Below are positions 1 through 10,357 of a stretch of 64,000 nt of DNA, piece after piece (the stretch's first letter is position 1; the number at the start of each line of letters is the position of its first letter). Both the position numbers and the translations under genes were made by a program. The notes under the pieces were generated by a model, which worked only from the letters and a program-made list of their open reading frames with translations, searched no databases and was not told the origin of the DNA. Source of the DNA: Bremia lactucae (Eukaryota > Oomycota > Peronosporomycetes > Peronosporales > Peronosporaceae); assembly GCF_004359215.1 (NCBI RefSeq), contig NC_090619.1, forward strand, positions 6,126,717 to 6,190,716, read 5' to 3'.

Positions 1-786
1 GTACTGGCGTGGACACTGTTATTTATGGTGAAGTTCACAAAGGGCGATTGCTTGGTCCATTCTTTGGGAGTTGCTATAGTGCGTAAGGCATCCGCCACGA
101 CCCGATTAGCACGTTCTGTTTGGCCATCGGTCTGAAGATGATCTGCGGTCGACATGTGGAGGTTGCTACCTAGAAACTCGAACACGTGTCGCCAAAAAAC
201 AGACGTAAAACGTGATTCCCGGTCCGATACTATGGACTCGGGCATCCCGTGTAGTCGGTAAACATGATCCAGGAACAAGAGAGCTATGCCTCTTTGCCTG
301 TAATCGATGTTTTACATGGTGCTAAGTGCACCATTTTGCTCAGTCTGTCTACAAAGACGACGAGCCCCGTCCGACCCTTATTATCGGGCGGCATGCCAAA
401 CATGAAATCCAGACTTACTGACTTTCAACAGTTGGTTGGAATCAGTAGCGGCTTCAGTGGCGCGGTGTTGGACAATGCAGGCTTAATGCGCTGACACTGT
501 TCGCAAGAGCATATATAGCTGGCCACCATTTATATAGGTGTGGCCACCAAAATTCCTCTGACACTTGTAAGAGTGTCGTTTTACGGCCCAGATGCCCACT
601 AGATGGCGCATCATGGAGCTCGTGAAGGACCATCAGCTTGAAATCTGTGTCACGAAGCACATAGCTTCTCAAGGGATCACAAGGTGACACATGATGCCAT
701 AAGAAGTCATCGCTGTAGCTAAAGCGATTGAGCTTAGCTTTCAGGTGCGATGGAAGGGTTACCTTTTGTCTAACGAAATTATCCAA
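1..786 (-). pseudogene. Ty3/gypsy integrase remnant
   Basis: The minus strand encodes the H2C2 zinc-binding region of a retroviral-type integrase (HELHDAPSSGHLGR at about 560-625). A frameshift near 510-530 follows, because the CSCEQC pair that should come next is only found in another frame. Further down, the integrase core can be read (SDRESRF, then TDGQTERANR near 90-120, typical of Ty3/gypsy integrases). The remaining integrase C terminus lies outside the window. Degraded and not functional. Confidence 0.85.
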
Positions 787-1038
787 CTAGGCGACAATGT
801 TCGTCCTGACTATAGCTCTCTTGTATATTCAGAGACCAACGATCTCGTTACGTGGTGGGCCTCAATGGCTGCCAACGTTTACGGCTCAGATTCTGCTTTA
901 GCACTAGACATACTTTCCTGGTATCATATCGCGAAGTCTGGTCCGCGCGATAAAGCGTCAGCCACGACATTCGACTTACCTGACTTTTATTCAACTTTGA
1001 GATTAAATTCAGAGAAGAATGTAAGCCATCTCGCCATT

Positions 1039-1350
1039 CTAGGCGAGAGGTGCGGGGAGTTTATTGCGGTCCGCAGGATGCGTGAACCGTATAAACCTCA
1101 CATGGTTCGGTGCCCAGTAGGTGGACACGAAACTTGACAAGACAGGCAGCTCTTTGTCATGCACGGGGTAATTCAGTTCCGCGACTTTTAAAAGCCGGGA
1201 CTGATAAGAGATGACGCGGTCAATGCCGTCGTCATCCTTCTGCATGGGCGCGGTGCCGATGTCAAAATTACTTGCATCGCAGACGACGCTTAAGGGCTAA
1301 TCCGCGTCCGGCAATGCCAAGACCGGTGCCTCTACAAGAGATTGCTTCAC
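1039..1350 (-). pseudogene. Ty3/gypsy RNase H remnant
   Basis: The minus-strand frame at 1039-1245 contains the RNase H signature of gypsy elements: ISYQSRLLKVAELNYPVHDKEL, recognisable by the YPVHDKEL block. The frame before it (about 1246-1350) carries the degraded start of the domain. Stops and frame changes separate it from the RT upstream and the integrase downstream. Confidence 0.8.
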
Positions 1351-1421
1351 TGAGGTGAACGCATCATCTTGTTTTCTTAACCAAAATCATTATGCGTGAT
1401 TTTTAAGGAGGTCAAATAATG

Positions 1422-2109
1422 TTATAGTTGCTTAGCATAATTTTTGCTATATTTATGCAAGTAATTAGCGAGCCCTAGGAATTGGCGCAAATCCTTCACA
1501 TGCCGTGGAATTGGCCATTCCTTTGCTGGTTTTACCTTGTCTGGGTCTGCTCGTACACCATGTGTACCTACGATGCAACCCAGCACAGGTATCCCAGGGA
1601 ACCCTATGACGCACTTTTGCGAGTTGACGTACAATTGGGCGTCCTTCAAAGTCTGTAACACAGCGTCTAAATGACGCTTGTGCGACTCTAATGCGCTCAG
1701 CCCGTCCTCGGCCATACTATGCACGAATACATCGTCAAAGTAATGGGGTGCGTAGGCACGGTGCTGACGCATCACTTGAGCCACCACTCGGTTAAACTCG
1801 CTGATGCGTATTTCAAGCCTTGGGGCATCACAAGCCACCCCAAAGCATACCGCTTGGGGTGCTAACAGCTCTTTTGGCTAAATCGGACTCTCTCATGAGT
1901 ACCTGATAGTAGCCATCTTTCAAATCCAACGCGAAAAAGATAGTTGATTTTTCCATGGAGTTCAACCAAACATCTTTCCACGGAATTGGCGTTTGAGCCG
2001 GTATGGTCGCCGTGTTCAGCTTATTGTAAGCATGAGCCACTCGCCATCCACCAGTGGCTTTACGCACACAAAAGGTCGGGCTGCAATGAGGCGATTTGCT
2101 CTTACGCAC
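1422..2109 (-). pseudogene. Ty3/gypsy reverse transcriptase remnant
   Basis: Two overlapping minus-strand frames hold the RT. The first (1828-2109) carries the SPHCSPTFCVRK block and FALDLKDGYYQ, the palm region with the first catalytic Asp. The second (1422-1838) carries YFDDVFVHS, a variant of the YxDD catalytic motif, and then the thumb/connection block ending in QFLGLANYLHKY. A frameshift near 1830 separates the two halves, so no functional enzyme is made. Confidence 0.88.
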
Positions 2110-3300
2110 ATGTTCCGCCTTGGCTTGCTTGTCGAAGAACTCATCGTTATAATCGACTTATTCTTTCGGCAACGGCCATTGCCTTCTATCTCGTGCCCGA
2201 TGCCCCTATCTGCTGGTAGGCGGCTCGGCACTTCTTCTGGGAACACATCGCGATTTTCCACAGCGCATCAACGAACGGACTGTCTCTCAAAGCATCCCAG
2301 CCTTGAGCAGCGAACGTTTTTTGTCCGTTTCTAGGACGCTCTCGTCCATTGTGGACGACGAGCAACAGTCCACCAAGTTCCCTTTTGGAACTGGTGTGAC
2401 TATTTTGTGGATCTTTGTTTCCTTCAATTCGGCAAGGAAAAAAATCCCACGACATCTATGGCAGATTTACTATCTTCTCGGCAGATTTAAGCACTTGCCA
2501 GAGCACCTCAACTGAGGATGCTTCCGCAATTTCGTCTTTGACGGCCTCGGACACCTCGTTTGAAGGCCCGTCCGCTTTATTAGGGACTGATCCAAAGGTC
2601 ACTCGTTTAGACGTGCCTTTGGTCATCCTAATCTGTCGGGTACTCGTTCTTTGATTCACCAGGACCTTTGTCTGCCTTCTAACCGCACCAGGCTCTAGGC
2701 ACTGTGCCGGTTTATGCGACGCTTGACTCCTATCAGCTCGCCGTCTACTACCACAGGTTCTCGCCTCTGTGAAGGACTATGGGACACATGACTACTTGTC
2801 ATTGCCCATTTCACTACCCCAATCTCCACGAGCTGGGTAGGAATTAAGGACGTTTGACATCCCGTCAACGCACCCGCGACTGTGTTCGACACGACATCAG
2901 TTGCATACGCCTCTCGCAGACGCACATCCTTTCCGGTGTCCTGCATAGAGTTCGCAACTGTGCGTGTACGCCAGTCTTTCCATGCTTGGTGTTTTGCCAA
3001 CCATGGCATGCCTAGGATGAGGTCATACTGACTCTCCATACCTAGCACTGTGAACGCCTCTTTACAAGAGAAGTCACTAAAGCTTAAAGCTAGTTTTACC
3101 TGAACTCCCTCAGACTAACGAACGCGCCGTTCGCTAAACGTATGGTTGCCTTTTCTCGCTTGCCATCTTGGCAAAGCGACTCAAACATCTCCGGTCTCTT
3201 TCTTAGCGCGAGTTTTACAAAATTTTGTGATGCACCTGAATCCAGTAGGAGGGTCATCGCCTGGTAAAAGGCTCGTACTTGAGCGCTATAGACCAGCAGG
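2110..3300 (-). pseudogene. Ty3/gypsy protease and protease-RT linker remnant
   Basis: The retropepsin active-site block LLLDSGASQNFV is readable on the minus strand near 3215-3255, and the later YDLILGMPWL block near 2990-3035. The linker to RT follows, with the oomycete gypsy-type SSSTMDESVLE segment near 2330-2370 and DVFPEEVPSRLP near 2215-2250. The frame shifts several times between these blocks. Confidence 0.8.
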
Positions 3301-3479
3301 GTTAAGGTCCAAATTTTGAGACCTCAGGGACTATGCACAATGCAACCCATTTGTTTGACAACTCTGAACTAAGGGGTTGCTTCAGAGTCCGCGTCAGTAG
3401 GAAATCCCGCCCCTACTGCGCTCCTGCATTCCCCAACCCCTTAGTGGTCGAAGCAGAACTCATGCATCTCGCACGCTGG

Positions 3480-4389
3480 TTCTTGCCATCGCCCTTTGGG
3501 AAGGCAGTCCTCTTGCTGGACATCTTTTCCCCACAGGGACCCTGGCATAGCAGCGAGCCATCATATGGCCGCGCTTGCCGCATTTGTAGCAGACGACGTC
3601 TGCATTGCCCAACTCCATGGGAGTGGCATCTGACCTTTCGGCCGACGGCTTATACTAAGCTGTCGCCGAGGCATTGTGTAGGATTACTCATCAACTAAGG
3701 CAATTTGAAATGCCTCTTTCATTGTCGACGGCACCTTTCTGAAAAGGGCCTGTCGCGATTGAGCATGCCGTAGTTCGTTCATAAACGCGGGCACCTTAAT
3801 GTGCTCCGGAAAAAAAAATCGGACCTCCGGTAATGGATGCCGATAGCGAGCGCATCTCTTGCACATACTCTTTTTATGATCGCTTCGCCGGTCGCGCTCC
3901 ATAGAAGCGCGCCTGAAGCAACACTTCGTCGTTCGGCAGCTTACATATGCCGTGAATCTTTTTCTTGAAGATCGCCCATGAAGGGAACGTCTTTCTGTCC
4001 GCCATAAGCGCCGAGTAAGCCCACTCTGAGGCCTTATTGCGCAGGCGCGACATACCATCCGACTGTCGTCCTCGATGAGCTGTGCGACACCGTATTGCTC
4101 CACGGCTAACAGCCGGTGGACAAATCGTGTGCGCTTCAGTTCCATCGAACTTGGGCGTGTCCATCCGAATGGGCCTCGGCTGATGCGGCCGGGCAGAGGG
4201 CATCTCAACAGTCCTGTTGAGAGCCTCGCTCCGACATCCTGAATCTAGGTGACTGACTCCGCCGCAGCATGGCTCTTGCCTCGGACGCGGCTCTCCGCTG
4301 TCCAAGCACGAATGCCTCAAACTGCTCCAACTGAGCAACATGTTGCTCAAGAGGATTGTCCTCGAGCCTGGCCAGGGCTTGTTCACCAA
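3480..4389 (-). pseudogene. Ty3/gypsy gag remnant with zinc knuckle
   Basis: A minus-strand CX2CX4HX4C zinc knuckle (CYKCGKRGHMMARC) lies at about 3545-3590, following the segment MELGNADVV. Upstream, two overlapping frames at 3684-4389 contain gag-like, Arg-rich sequence with several frame changes. The open plus-strand frame at 3333-3698 is the shadow of this region. Confidence 0.7.
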
Positions 4390-4445
4390 GTCCCTGCGCT
4401 AAGTGCTCTGCAACCTCCCGATGATGTTCGAAGAGGTCGGTGAAA

Positions 4446-5136
4446 CGAGCTCAATCGATATTGAGGCACATCCTCACGTACACACTCAGAGATACGGGTC
4501 GTGCGAAGGATTTCAATTGGTACCAAGTGTAGGCAGACACAACTATTGCGACCACGCTCTACATAAGCACAAACCCTAGCACCAGCGACGAAGCGGTTTG
4601 ACTGTCTTCTCTCACATGCAGTGAGGTAGTGGGTGGGCGCCTAAGCGACCTCATCCAACGAACTATAAGCCTTAGTTTAAGTGACGTCACGGGAGCGTAA
4701 TCCGTCTCCACGTGCGCAGTTGTGAACTAGGAAGTAGTTTTCAGACTGATTTAAATTTATTCGTATTAAATATAAAACCTATTTTAACCAATTATAAATG
4801 TCATCTCTGTAAATATGCACTTAGATGTATGGCGAGCGGATTACTCCAAATACCTCGTATCTTGGATAACGCTAGGTACACGGTGTAAAGTTGTAGCGCG
4901 TGCTCGAATTGTTTGATCTTTTCGCAAATTTATTTGAAAATCTGTGACATGATTGGCTGGTGCGTTTAGAAATTGGGTGCGTTTAGGAATTCCCTAGTTT
5001 TATTGATTTCAGATTATATCATATATACACAAGCGATAACTCAAAATTCTATGAATGATTAAAGCAATTTGAATAATTGTTTTACATTTACATTTCCACG
5101 GTAATTATAATTTGAAGCCTTTACGCCAGCAACTTG
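4446..5136. other. Intergenic, no gene seen
   Basis: This stretch becomes AT-rich after about 4740. I see no coding frame, RNA gene or LTR in it. It presumably contains the promoter of the GTPase gene that starts at 5137. Confidence 0.6.
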
Positions 5137-6510
5137 ATGGAGCTAGTGCTCGGGTGTGTGGGTAAGCCCAGCGCTGGCAAATCAACATTTTTTAATGCCG
5201 TTACGGACGGAAAAGCTAAAATTGGCAATTTTCCATTCACAACAATTGAGCCCAATGAAGGTATCACATACTACATGACACCCTGTCCTTGTCTAGACAA
5301 GAACAAGACCTCGGTATGCGCTCCACGTTATGGCAAGTGCGAGAAAGGTACACGGTACATCCCTGTGAAGCTATTAGATGTAGCTGGCCTCATTCCCGGT
5401 GCGTCGGAAGGTGCAGGACTTGGAAACAAGTTCCTAGACGACTTGCGCCACGCCCAGGTGCTTTTGCATATCATCGACGTGTCGGGCCACACGAACGAAA
5501 AGGGTGAGGAGACCGTCGGGTACGATCCGATCCACGACGCGGATTGGTTACACACGGAAATTCACCAGTGGGTCTTTAACAACTTGTGGAAGCGCTGGGC
5601 GTCCATTGCGAGAAGGCAAAACGCCACTAAGAGCAGTATGCAGAGTACTTTTGTCGGTCAATTGTCAGGCTACGGAGCCACGCCGTCGCTAGTGAGCAAG
5701 GTGCTGGATCGATTGAATGTAAAAGAGCGAATAGATTTAACAACGTGGGGGGAAGCAGAAGTCCATTTATTAGTATCGGCTTTTATGGAGGTTCGTTTTC
5801 CGACAATTCTTGTGCTTAATAAGGCCGATCAGGGCGATAACACGGACCAGAACATTGAAAACCTTGTCGAAAAGTACGGAAACGACCGATGTTTTGTTGC
5901 CAGTGCAGCTGCCGAGTGCTTTCTAAAAGCGGCGAACAAACAGCGTTATATACGATACGACCCTGGCTCGATGTTTTACTCCACGCTCGAAGACGACAAT
6001 AACGACCAGGCAAAAGCTGACGCGACTTCATTAAAGCCAATTCCAACAAAGATACGCAATCGACTTGAACGCATTTCAGACATGGTGCTGTTTCGATTTG
6101 GCAGTTCTGGAGTTCGTGCTGCTATTAATGCTGCAGTGGAGCTCGCTGACGTGGTCGTTGCGTATCCAGTGAAATCGTTAAAGACTTTTGCCACCGACAC
6201 AACACCTGGTATTGCAAATAAAGGAGTCTTTGCTGACGCAATAATCGTAAAGCGAAATTCGACGATCATGGAATTGGCATTCCGAATATCGCAATTCTTG
6301 GGCTCAAACTTTGCCTTTGCTGAAGGCGAAGACGGTCGGAGACGCGCTGACAATGACCTGATTACGAGCAACAACGTGATTCTTAAATTCACGACAACCG
6401 TTGCGTCGTCGACTTTATTACCGACGAATAGCTCAAGGACAGCAGAGAAAGATGGCAAGAAATGTAGTACTAAAAGTAGCATAGCTGCTACTGGCGACGA
6501 TACGCAATGA
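5137..6510 (+). CDS. OBG-family GTPase, YGR210C/YchF type, with TGS domain
   Basis: A 457-aa cytosolic P-loop GTPase of the OBG/HflX-like class. Visible motifs: G1 GKPSAGKST (residues 9-17), G3 DVAGLIPGA (81-89) and G4 NKAD (228-231). The C-terminal half contains a TGS-like domain (about 336-418). The Cys-containing insert after G1 (about 47-68) and the overall layout resemble archaeal and fungal YGR210C-like proteins more than bacterial-type YchF/OLA1. These proteins bind ribosomes in related systems; the substrate here is inferred. The first ATG is at 5137, and an in-frame TTG just before it is not needed. A 40-residue Ser/Thr/Lys-rich tail after the TGS domain looks like a lineage-specific extension. 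There is no intron. It converges on the SMP-30-like gene, with 134 bases between the stops. Confidence 0.92.
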   Translation: MELVLGCVGKPSAGKSTFFNAVTDGKAKIGNFPFTTIEPNEGITYYMTPCPCLDKNKTSVCAPRYGKCEKGTRYIPVKLLDVAGLIPGASEGAGLGNKFLDDLRHAQVLLHIIDVSGHTNEKGEETVGYDPIHDADWLHTEIHQWVFNNLWKRWASIARRQNATKSSMQSTFVGQLSGYGATPSLVSKVLDRLNVKERIDLTTWGEAEVHLLVSAFMEVRFPTILVLNKADQGDNTDQNIENLVEKYGNDRCFVASAAAECFLKAANKQRYIRYDPGSMFYSTLEDDNNDQAKADATSLKPIPTKIRNRLERISDMVLFRFGSSGVRAAINAAVELADVVVAYPVKSLKTFATDTTPGIANKGVFADAIIVKRNSTIMELAFRISQFLGSNFAFAEGEDGRRRADNDLITSNNVILKFTTTVASSTLLPTNSSRTAEKDGKKCSTKSSIAATGDDTQ

Positions 6511-6644
6511 GTAAAAAAATACAATTTCAAATTTGAACGAAAGGATCATACCATTGACCTGTTGTTGTAAAATGAAAACAGGTAAACGAATAAAATCATC
6601 GTGCATACTTGAGATCTCGCAACGATAAGAGAGAGGCCAGACAA

Positions 6645-9188
6645 CTAGGCACTGCACGTAACTTGGGCCTGAGGAATAGTTTGCGAGGCAACTCCACTGG
6701 TATGGGCCACAATGCCAAAACTGCCCGTGATAAAGAGACGGCCAAGACCCAAGGTCACCGAGTCAAGTATCTCGGAACTCATAATAGCGCCAGCTAATTC
6801 AGCCTCTGGCGAGAAAACATACACGCCTTTATAGCACACGACGTAGACAAAGCCGTTGATGTCCACCTTGATGCCCCTGGCGGACCCTTCACTCGTCTCA
6901 AGCTCGGGATGCGCGGTAAAGTTGAAAAAAATGCTCGAGTTCGTGACCGTGCCGTCGTCTGCCAAGACGTAGCTCTTAATATACGAGTCACCCTTCTGCG
7001 AGTTCGTAATGTACATGATGTCGTTAGATGGCGAAAACGCAATTTTGTTTGGACGCCTCATCTCACAATCCACGAGCTCGACCGACTGACCCGTGCCATT
7101 TCGCAGCATATAGACGCCGTTGTACGGAATCTCCCGTAGCGGAGACTTGTCCAGCGTATCACCATCAAAATCAGCTTCACTCGTAGCGAGTCCAAAGGGA
7201 CTGTCGGTAAAGTATAAAATGCCGTTATTGGCGTACTCGGCAAACGTGGGGCTGTTGAACTTCTTGCCACGGTAAGTGGAAATCGCATCCACGACCTGCC
7301 CTTGGCACGCAGTCCCGACAGTATTATAGTTGAGCACTCCGAGTGTCCGACCTCCCGTACGAGCAATAACAATGCGGTCGCTAGTTGGTGACACGGTGAT
7401 GCCCCCACAGCCCTTGTAATAGACATTGTCACAGCCTTCAGGATGATTCTGAAGCGAACAACCACTCTGATAAGCAGAAACTCCGAGCGTCGAAGAAGCC
7501 AAGCATACGCCGTCTACATCCACGTCAATGTTCGCCAAGGCATTCGAGACGTTCGAGACCGAGGCGTCCGGAACGTCTTGCGCACTCCACTTCCAGATGG
7601 CATTACCCGCAACATCGCAGAATAGCAAATCAATGTCCGATGTGTCCAAAGCGCCCGACTGGAGCCGACGAGACGGTTGAGTATAGCCATAAATGAGAGT
7701 CGGTGCTTGGTACCTAGCCGCTGCCGACGCCAACGCGACGTTCGCCGCGTTAGCAGCTGAGGAGGATTGCACCACCGTTTCAACATTACGGGACTGCGGT
7801 CGAAGCGATGCGACGTTCGATGATAGCATTACATTATATGTCGCCGTCCAGAAAGATCCCGAGGCAGTATTAAGCATGGGAGACGTTACCGCCGCGTTGA
7901 ACGATACATCTACAGTTGTTGTCCTTGACAAAAGAGGGGTCACATTACTGTTTCCACCTGAGGTCAAAGAACTTCCGCCGGAAAGAGGTGTCCTGCCCGA
8001 GAAAATTCCGCTTGTAGGCGTTCCGCTCGAAGAAGTTGCAGTTGAAGGAGACCCGCCGGAAGAAGTGCCGCCAGAGGCTGTTCCGCTAGAGGGATTTCCA
8101 CTAGAGGAGATTCCGCTAGAAATTGTTCCACTAGAGGAGGTTCCACTAGTAGGGTTTCCACTAGAGGGTGTTCCGCTTGGAGAAGTTCCACTAGAAGGGT
8201 TTCCACTAGAGGGTGTTCCGCTTGGAGAAGTTCCACTAGAAGGGTTTCCACTAGAGAAAGTTCCGCTTGGAGAAGTTCCACTAAAAGGGTTTCCACTAGA
8301 GGAAGTTCCGCTTGGAGAATTTCCACTAGAAGGGTTTCCACTAAAGGAAGTTCCGCTTGGAGAAGTTTCACTAGAAGGGTTTCCACTAAAGGAAGTTCCA
8401 CTTGGAGCAGTTCCACTGGAAGGATTTCCACTAGTGAAAGCTCCGCTTAAAGACGTTCCACTAATGGAAACTCCGCCAGAGGAAGTTCCTACATTGCCAG
8501 CAGTGGGAGTTCCACTAAAAGTGGGTTCACTAGAGGAAGGCCCGCCAGCCACACCGCCAGAAGTGCCAGTAGACGTTATGCCCACATTTGCTCCGCCCGA
8601 AATTTCACCGGGGGTAGAGAGACCGTTTGAAGTACCGTCCTCGCGTGTTGATTTCCCGCTTGAGGAGGTTTCGTCAGTGCCAGACGTGCCACCAGCAGTC
8701 GTTTCACTGTTCGACGAGGGGCTTCCAGACGTGGTAGAGTCGACGTTAACCGTCGACATCGTACCGTCCAAATTCTGATTAGGCACGCCGACGCCTAATT
8801 GGTCGCCAATATTCGTGGGCACGCTCGAGGACGTCGCGATCAACAAAAGCTCGTTCGCCTTGTCCTGGATACGGGGGAACACATTCTCCTCAAAGTACGT
8901 AGTCTGCGAGGCTACCGTCGATCCCCACGACACTACTTGAGTAGTGTACAGCTTCTTGTACAAATTGAAAAGCGCAGTTATCTCCGTCGTCGTATCAGCG
9001 GAAGCCACAAGGTATCGCGCTGCATGTTCATGGAAGAGGTCGACGCTCAAGTGTCGTCGGGCAGTCGGCAGCTGGATGGAAGCCAAAAGAGTCTCCTCCA
9101 GCGCTAGCAGTGCGCTTTCGTCCGCATTTGCGTCCTGTACGCTGGCGAGGGCCACAGCCAAGAGCAACAGCCATCGCATGCCTTTCAT
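6645..9188 (-). CDS. Secreted Ser/Gly/Thr-rich protein with C-terminal SMP-30-like propeller
   Basis: An 847-aa single-exon gene. The N terminus is a clear signal peptide (hydrophobic LLLLAVALAS, probable cleavage near ADA-like residues 20-23). Residues about 25-145 form a helical domain. Residues 145-405 are almost only Ser, Gly, Thr and Pro, including a 15-residue repeat at 233-369. The C-terminal part (about 510-847) resembles the SMP-30/gluconolactonase/LRE beta-propeller family, with segments such as YFTDSPFGL, RPNKIAFSP and GIKVDINGFVYV. The long linker suggests a heavily O-glycosylated wall or surface protein, but catalytic activity is unproven. It starts at ATG 9188, and its 5' end faces the membrane-protein gene at 9457. 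Family assignment of the propeller is by motif feel, not by search. Confidence 0.85.
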   Translation of the reverse strand: MKGMRWLLLLAVALASVQDANADESALLALEETLLASIQLPTARRHLSVDLFHEHAARYLVASADTTTEITALFNLYKKLYTTQVVSWGSTVASQTTYFEENVFPRIQDKANELLLIATSSSVPTNIGDQLGVGVPNQNLDGTMSTVNVDSTTSGSPSSNSETTAGGTSGTDETSSSGKSTREDGTSNGLSTPGEISGGANVGITSTGTSGGVAGGPSSSEPTFSGTPTAGNVGTSSGGVSISGTSLSGAFTSGNPSSGTAPSGTSFSGNPSSETSPSGTSFSGNPSSGNSPSGTSSSGNPFSGTSPSGTFSSGNPSSGTSPSGTPSSGNPSSGTSPSGTPSSGNPTSGTSSSGTISSGISSSGNPSSGTASGGTSSGGSPSTATSSSGTPTSGIFSGRTPLSGGSSLTSGGNSNVTPLLSRTTTVDVSFNAAVTSPMLNTASGSFWTATYNVMLSSNVASLRPQSRNVETVVQSSSAANAANVALASAAARYQAPTLIYGYTQPSRRLQSGALDTSDIDLLFCDVAGNAIWKWSAQDVPDASVSNVSNALANIDVDVDGVCLASSTLGVSAYQSGCSLQNHPEGCDNVYYKGCGGITVSPTSDRIVIARTGGRTLGVLNYNTVGTACQGQVVDAISTYRGKKFNSPTFAEYANNGILYFTDSPFGLATSEADFDGDTLDKSPLREIPYNGVYMLRNGTGQSVELVDCEMRRPNKIAFSPSNDIMYITNSQKGDSYIKSYVLADDGTVTNSSIFFNFTAHPELETSEGSARGIKVDINGFVYVVCYKGVYVFSPEAELAGAIMSSEILDSVTLGLGRLFITGSFGIVAHTSGVASQTIPQAQVTCSA
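8080..8490. repeat. Coding minisatellite, 15-base unit in 45-base higher-order repeats
   Basis: The basic 15-base unit encodes SGxxS-type pentapeptides. Three units combine into a 45-base block encoding SGNPSSGTSPSGTxS, repeated about eight times with growing divergence at both ends. The repeat lies within the secreted SMP-30-like gene and stays in frame, as expected for length variation that is tolerated. It also leaves the opposite strand free of stops. Confidence 0.9.
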
Positions 9189-9456
9189 TCTTCAGGCAGC
9201 AAAAGACACGTCGACTCAGGTCTTGGAAGTCTTTTACTTAGTGACGAGAGGGAGCGAGTTTCGTAAGTACAGTTGTTTGTCTTAATTTTCGAATTTAAGG
9301 AAAATATCCAGATGTGCAAAAATTCGGAACGAGTGGACATATCCAAGTTTAAATTGCACCAATCAGGTGACAGTTCACGAAACGATTTCGGAGGTAGAGT
9401 TTCTAATTTTCATTGGATAAAATACGCTGCACTATTAAATCTGTTCGTGCTCAGAA
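9189..9456. promoter_or_regulatory. Shared divergent promoter region
   Basis: The secreted SMP-30-like gene and the membrane-protein gene start 268 bases apart and point away from each other, so this stretch must hold both promoters. A TTTTCATTGG string near 9405-9416 resembles the oomycete initiator core (TCATTYY). No experimental start site is known. Confidence 0.5.
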
Positions 9457-10056
9457 ATGGACGTCAAAACGCGCGGATTACTTAGCGGGGTGTATGCCAC
9501 AATAGGCGTCACTTTAGCCGCATCTGCAAAGCTTCAATGGATTTCTAAGAATGCAGCTGCATCAATTCTCTCTCTCGTGTGGTTGGGGTTTGTTCTTGCT
9601 ATTTCATTTACGGAGTCGTGGGTCAAATTTCGCGCTCCATTCTTGCCCCGCCATCTTGCATTTGACCTAGGTCGTACCATGTTCGCGGCACTCAACTCGA
9701 TAGAAATAGGAGTGTGCGCGGGATTATGGATTTTGCACTTTTCTTTCGTATCTACGAGTGGTGATGCTGTTTGGCACCTTGTCGTTGTCACGCTTCTATT
9801 GACTATCCAGGCAGCATGGCTATACCCAAAATTGCAGCTTGCTGCCGAATTCACTTTGTACGAAGCTCTTAAAGATATGGGCGACAGCGGTTTGTCTTTC
9901 AATCAAAAGATGCGATTCGGGGAGATTAGACACGCGATTCAAGTTAACGATCGACCCAACCGCATCTATCACGTCTTGTACGTGGGAGGTGAGCTCGTGA
10001 AGATTCTGACGCTTTTTGGCTTTGCCCTGCGCTACCTCAAGGCAATCCCAGCTTAA
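9457..10056 (+). CDS. Four-helix integral membrane protein, function unknown
   Basis: A 199-aa single-exon protein. Hydrophobic segments at about residues 34-52, 76-97, 104-123 and 172-190 suggest four transmembrane helices with a charged loop (about 124-170) between helices 3 and 4. A block after helix 1 (WVKFRAPFLPRH, then DLGRTMFAALN) looks conserved-family-like and recalls bacterial small membrane proteins and TMEM205-type architecture, but I do not recognise the family with confidence. There is no clear cleavable signal peptide. The ATG at 9457 is the first in frame. It shares an upstream region with the secreted protein gene. Confidence 0.75.
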   Translation: MDVKTRGLLSGVYATIGVTLAASAKLQWISKNAAASILSLVWLGFVLAISFTESWVKFRAPFLPRHLAFDLGRTMFAALNSIEIGVCAGLWILHFSFVSTSGDAVWHLVVVTLLLTIQAAWLYPKLQLAAEFTLYEALKDMGDSGLSFNQKMRFGEIRHAIQVNDRPNRIYHVLYVGGELVKILTLFGFALRYLKAIPA

Positions 10057-10357
10057 CCTTAGGCTCATATGTTTCCACTTTTCAGTTTTCTTTTTAGCGA
10101 TTAGCTAAAAAATAAATTGTGCTGGCTGTTGCAACTGTTCAACTAATTAATTTGGACCGGTTAAATAGAAAACATATCAGATATTTGTGTCATTTTTTGA
10201 CGGTGTCTCATAATAAGAGAGGGTTATTAGATGAGTTGTTTCTAACGGAAAATGTAATCAAGGCAACATTTTCATAGAACAGCTGCATCGGAGAGGGAAA
10301 GCGAAAGGATCGCATCGCGTAAGATAGACAAGGGAGCTACAACTGTAATGCGTCAAT
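10057..10357. other. Intergenic, no gene seen
   Basis: AT-rich sequence between the membrane-protein gene and the first LTR remnant. I see no coding frame or structural RNA. Confidence 0.6.

Larger units (their letters stand above)
1..4445 (-). mobile_element. Decayed Ty3/gypsy LTR retrotransposon, left end outside window
   Basis: Reading the minus strand from about 4.39 kb down to 1 gives, in order, a gag region with a zinc knuckle, a retropepsin-like segment, the protease-RT linker, reverse transcriptase, RNase H and integrase. That is Ty3/gypsy order (integrase last). The reading frame breaks many times, so the copy is dead. No LTR is visible on either side: the 3' LTR would lie beyond base 1, and no 5' LTR is recognisable upstream of gag near 4.4-5.1 kb. 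Confidence 0.9.

Noticed and set aside
3333..3698. 121-aa plus-strand frame
   Set aside because: Shadow of the gag zinc-knuckle region on the minus strand.
7964..8431. 155-aa minus-strand frame within the minisatellite
   Set aside because: Shifted-frame reading of the same 15-base repeat. The main frame has a signal peptide and a C-terminal domain.
8080..8490. CRISPR-like array
   Set aside because: The regular spacing comes from a coding minisatellite with no unique spacers, in a eukaryotic gene.
7693..8778. 361-aa plus-strand open frame opposite the secreted protein
   Set aside because: It is made almost entirely of EVPLEGFPL-type repeats, the complement of the Ser/Gly/Thr minisatellite, which happens to contain no antisense stops. 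It has no ATG context or domain of its own.
6645..9188. RXLR-type effector
   Set aside because: The secreted protein has a signal peptide, but no RXLR or dEER motif is found in the expected window. No other open frame in the window shows signal peptide plus RXLR.
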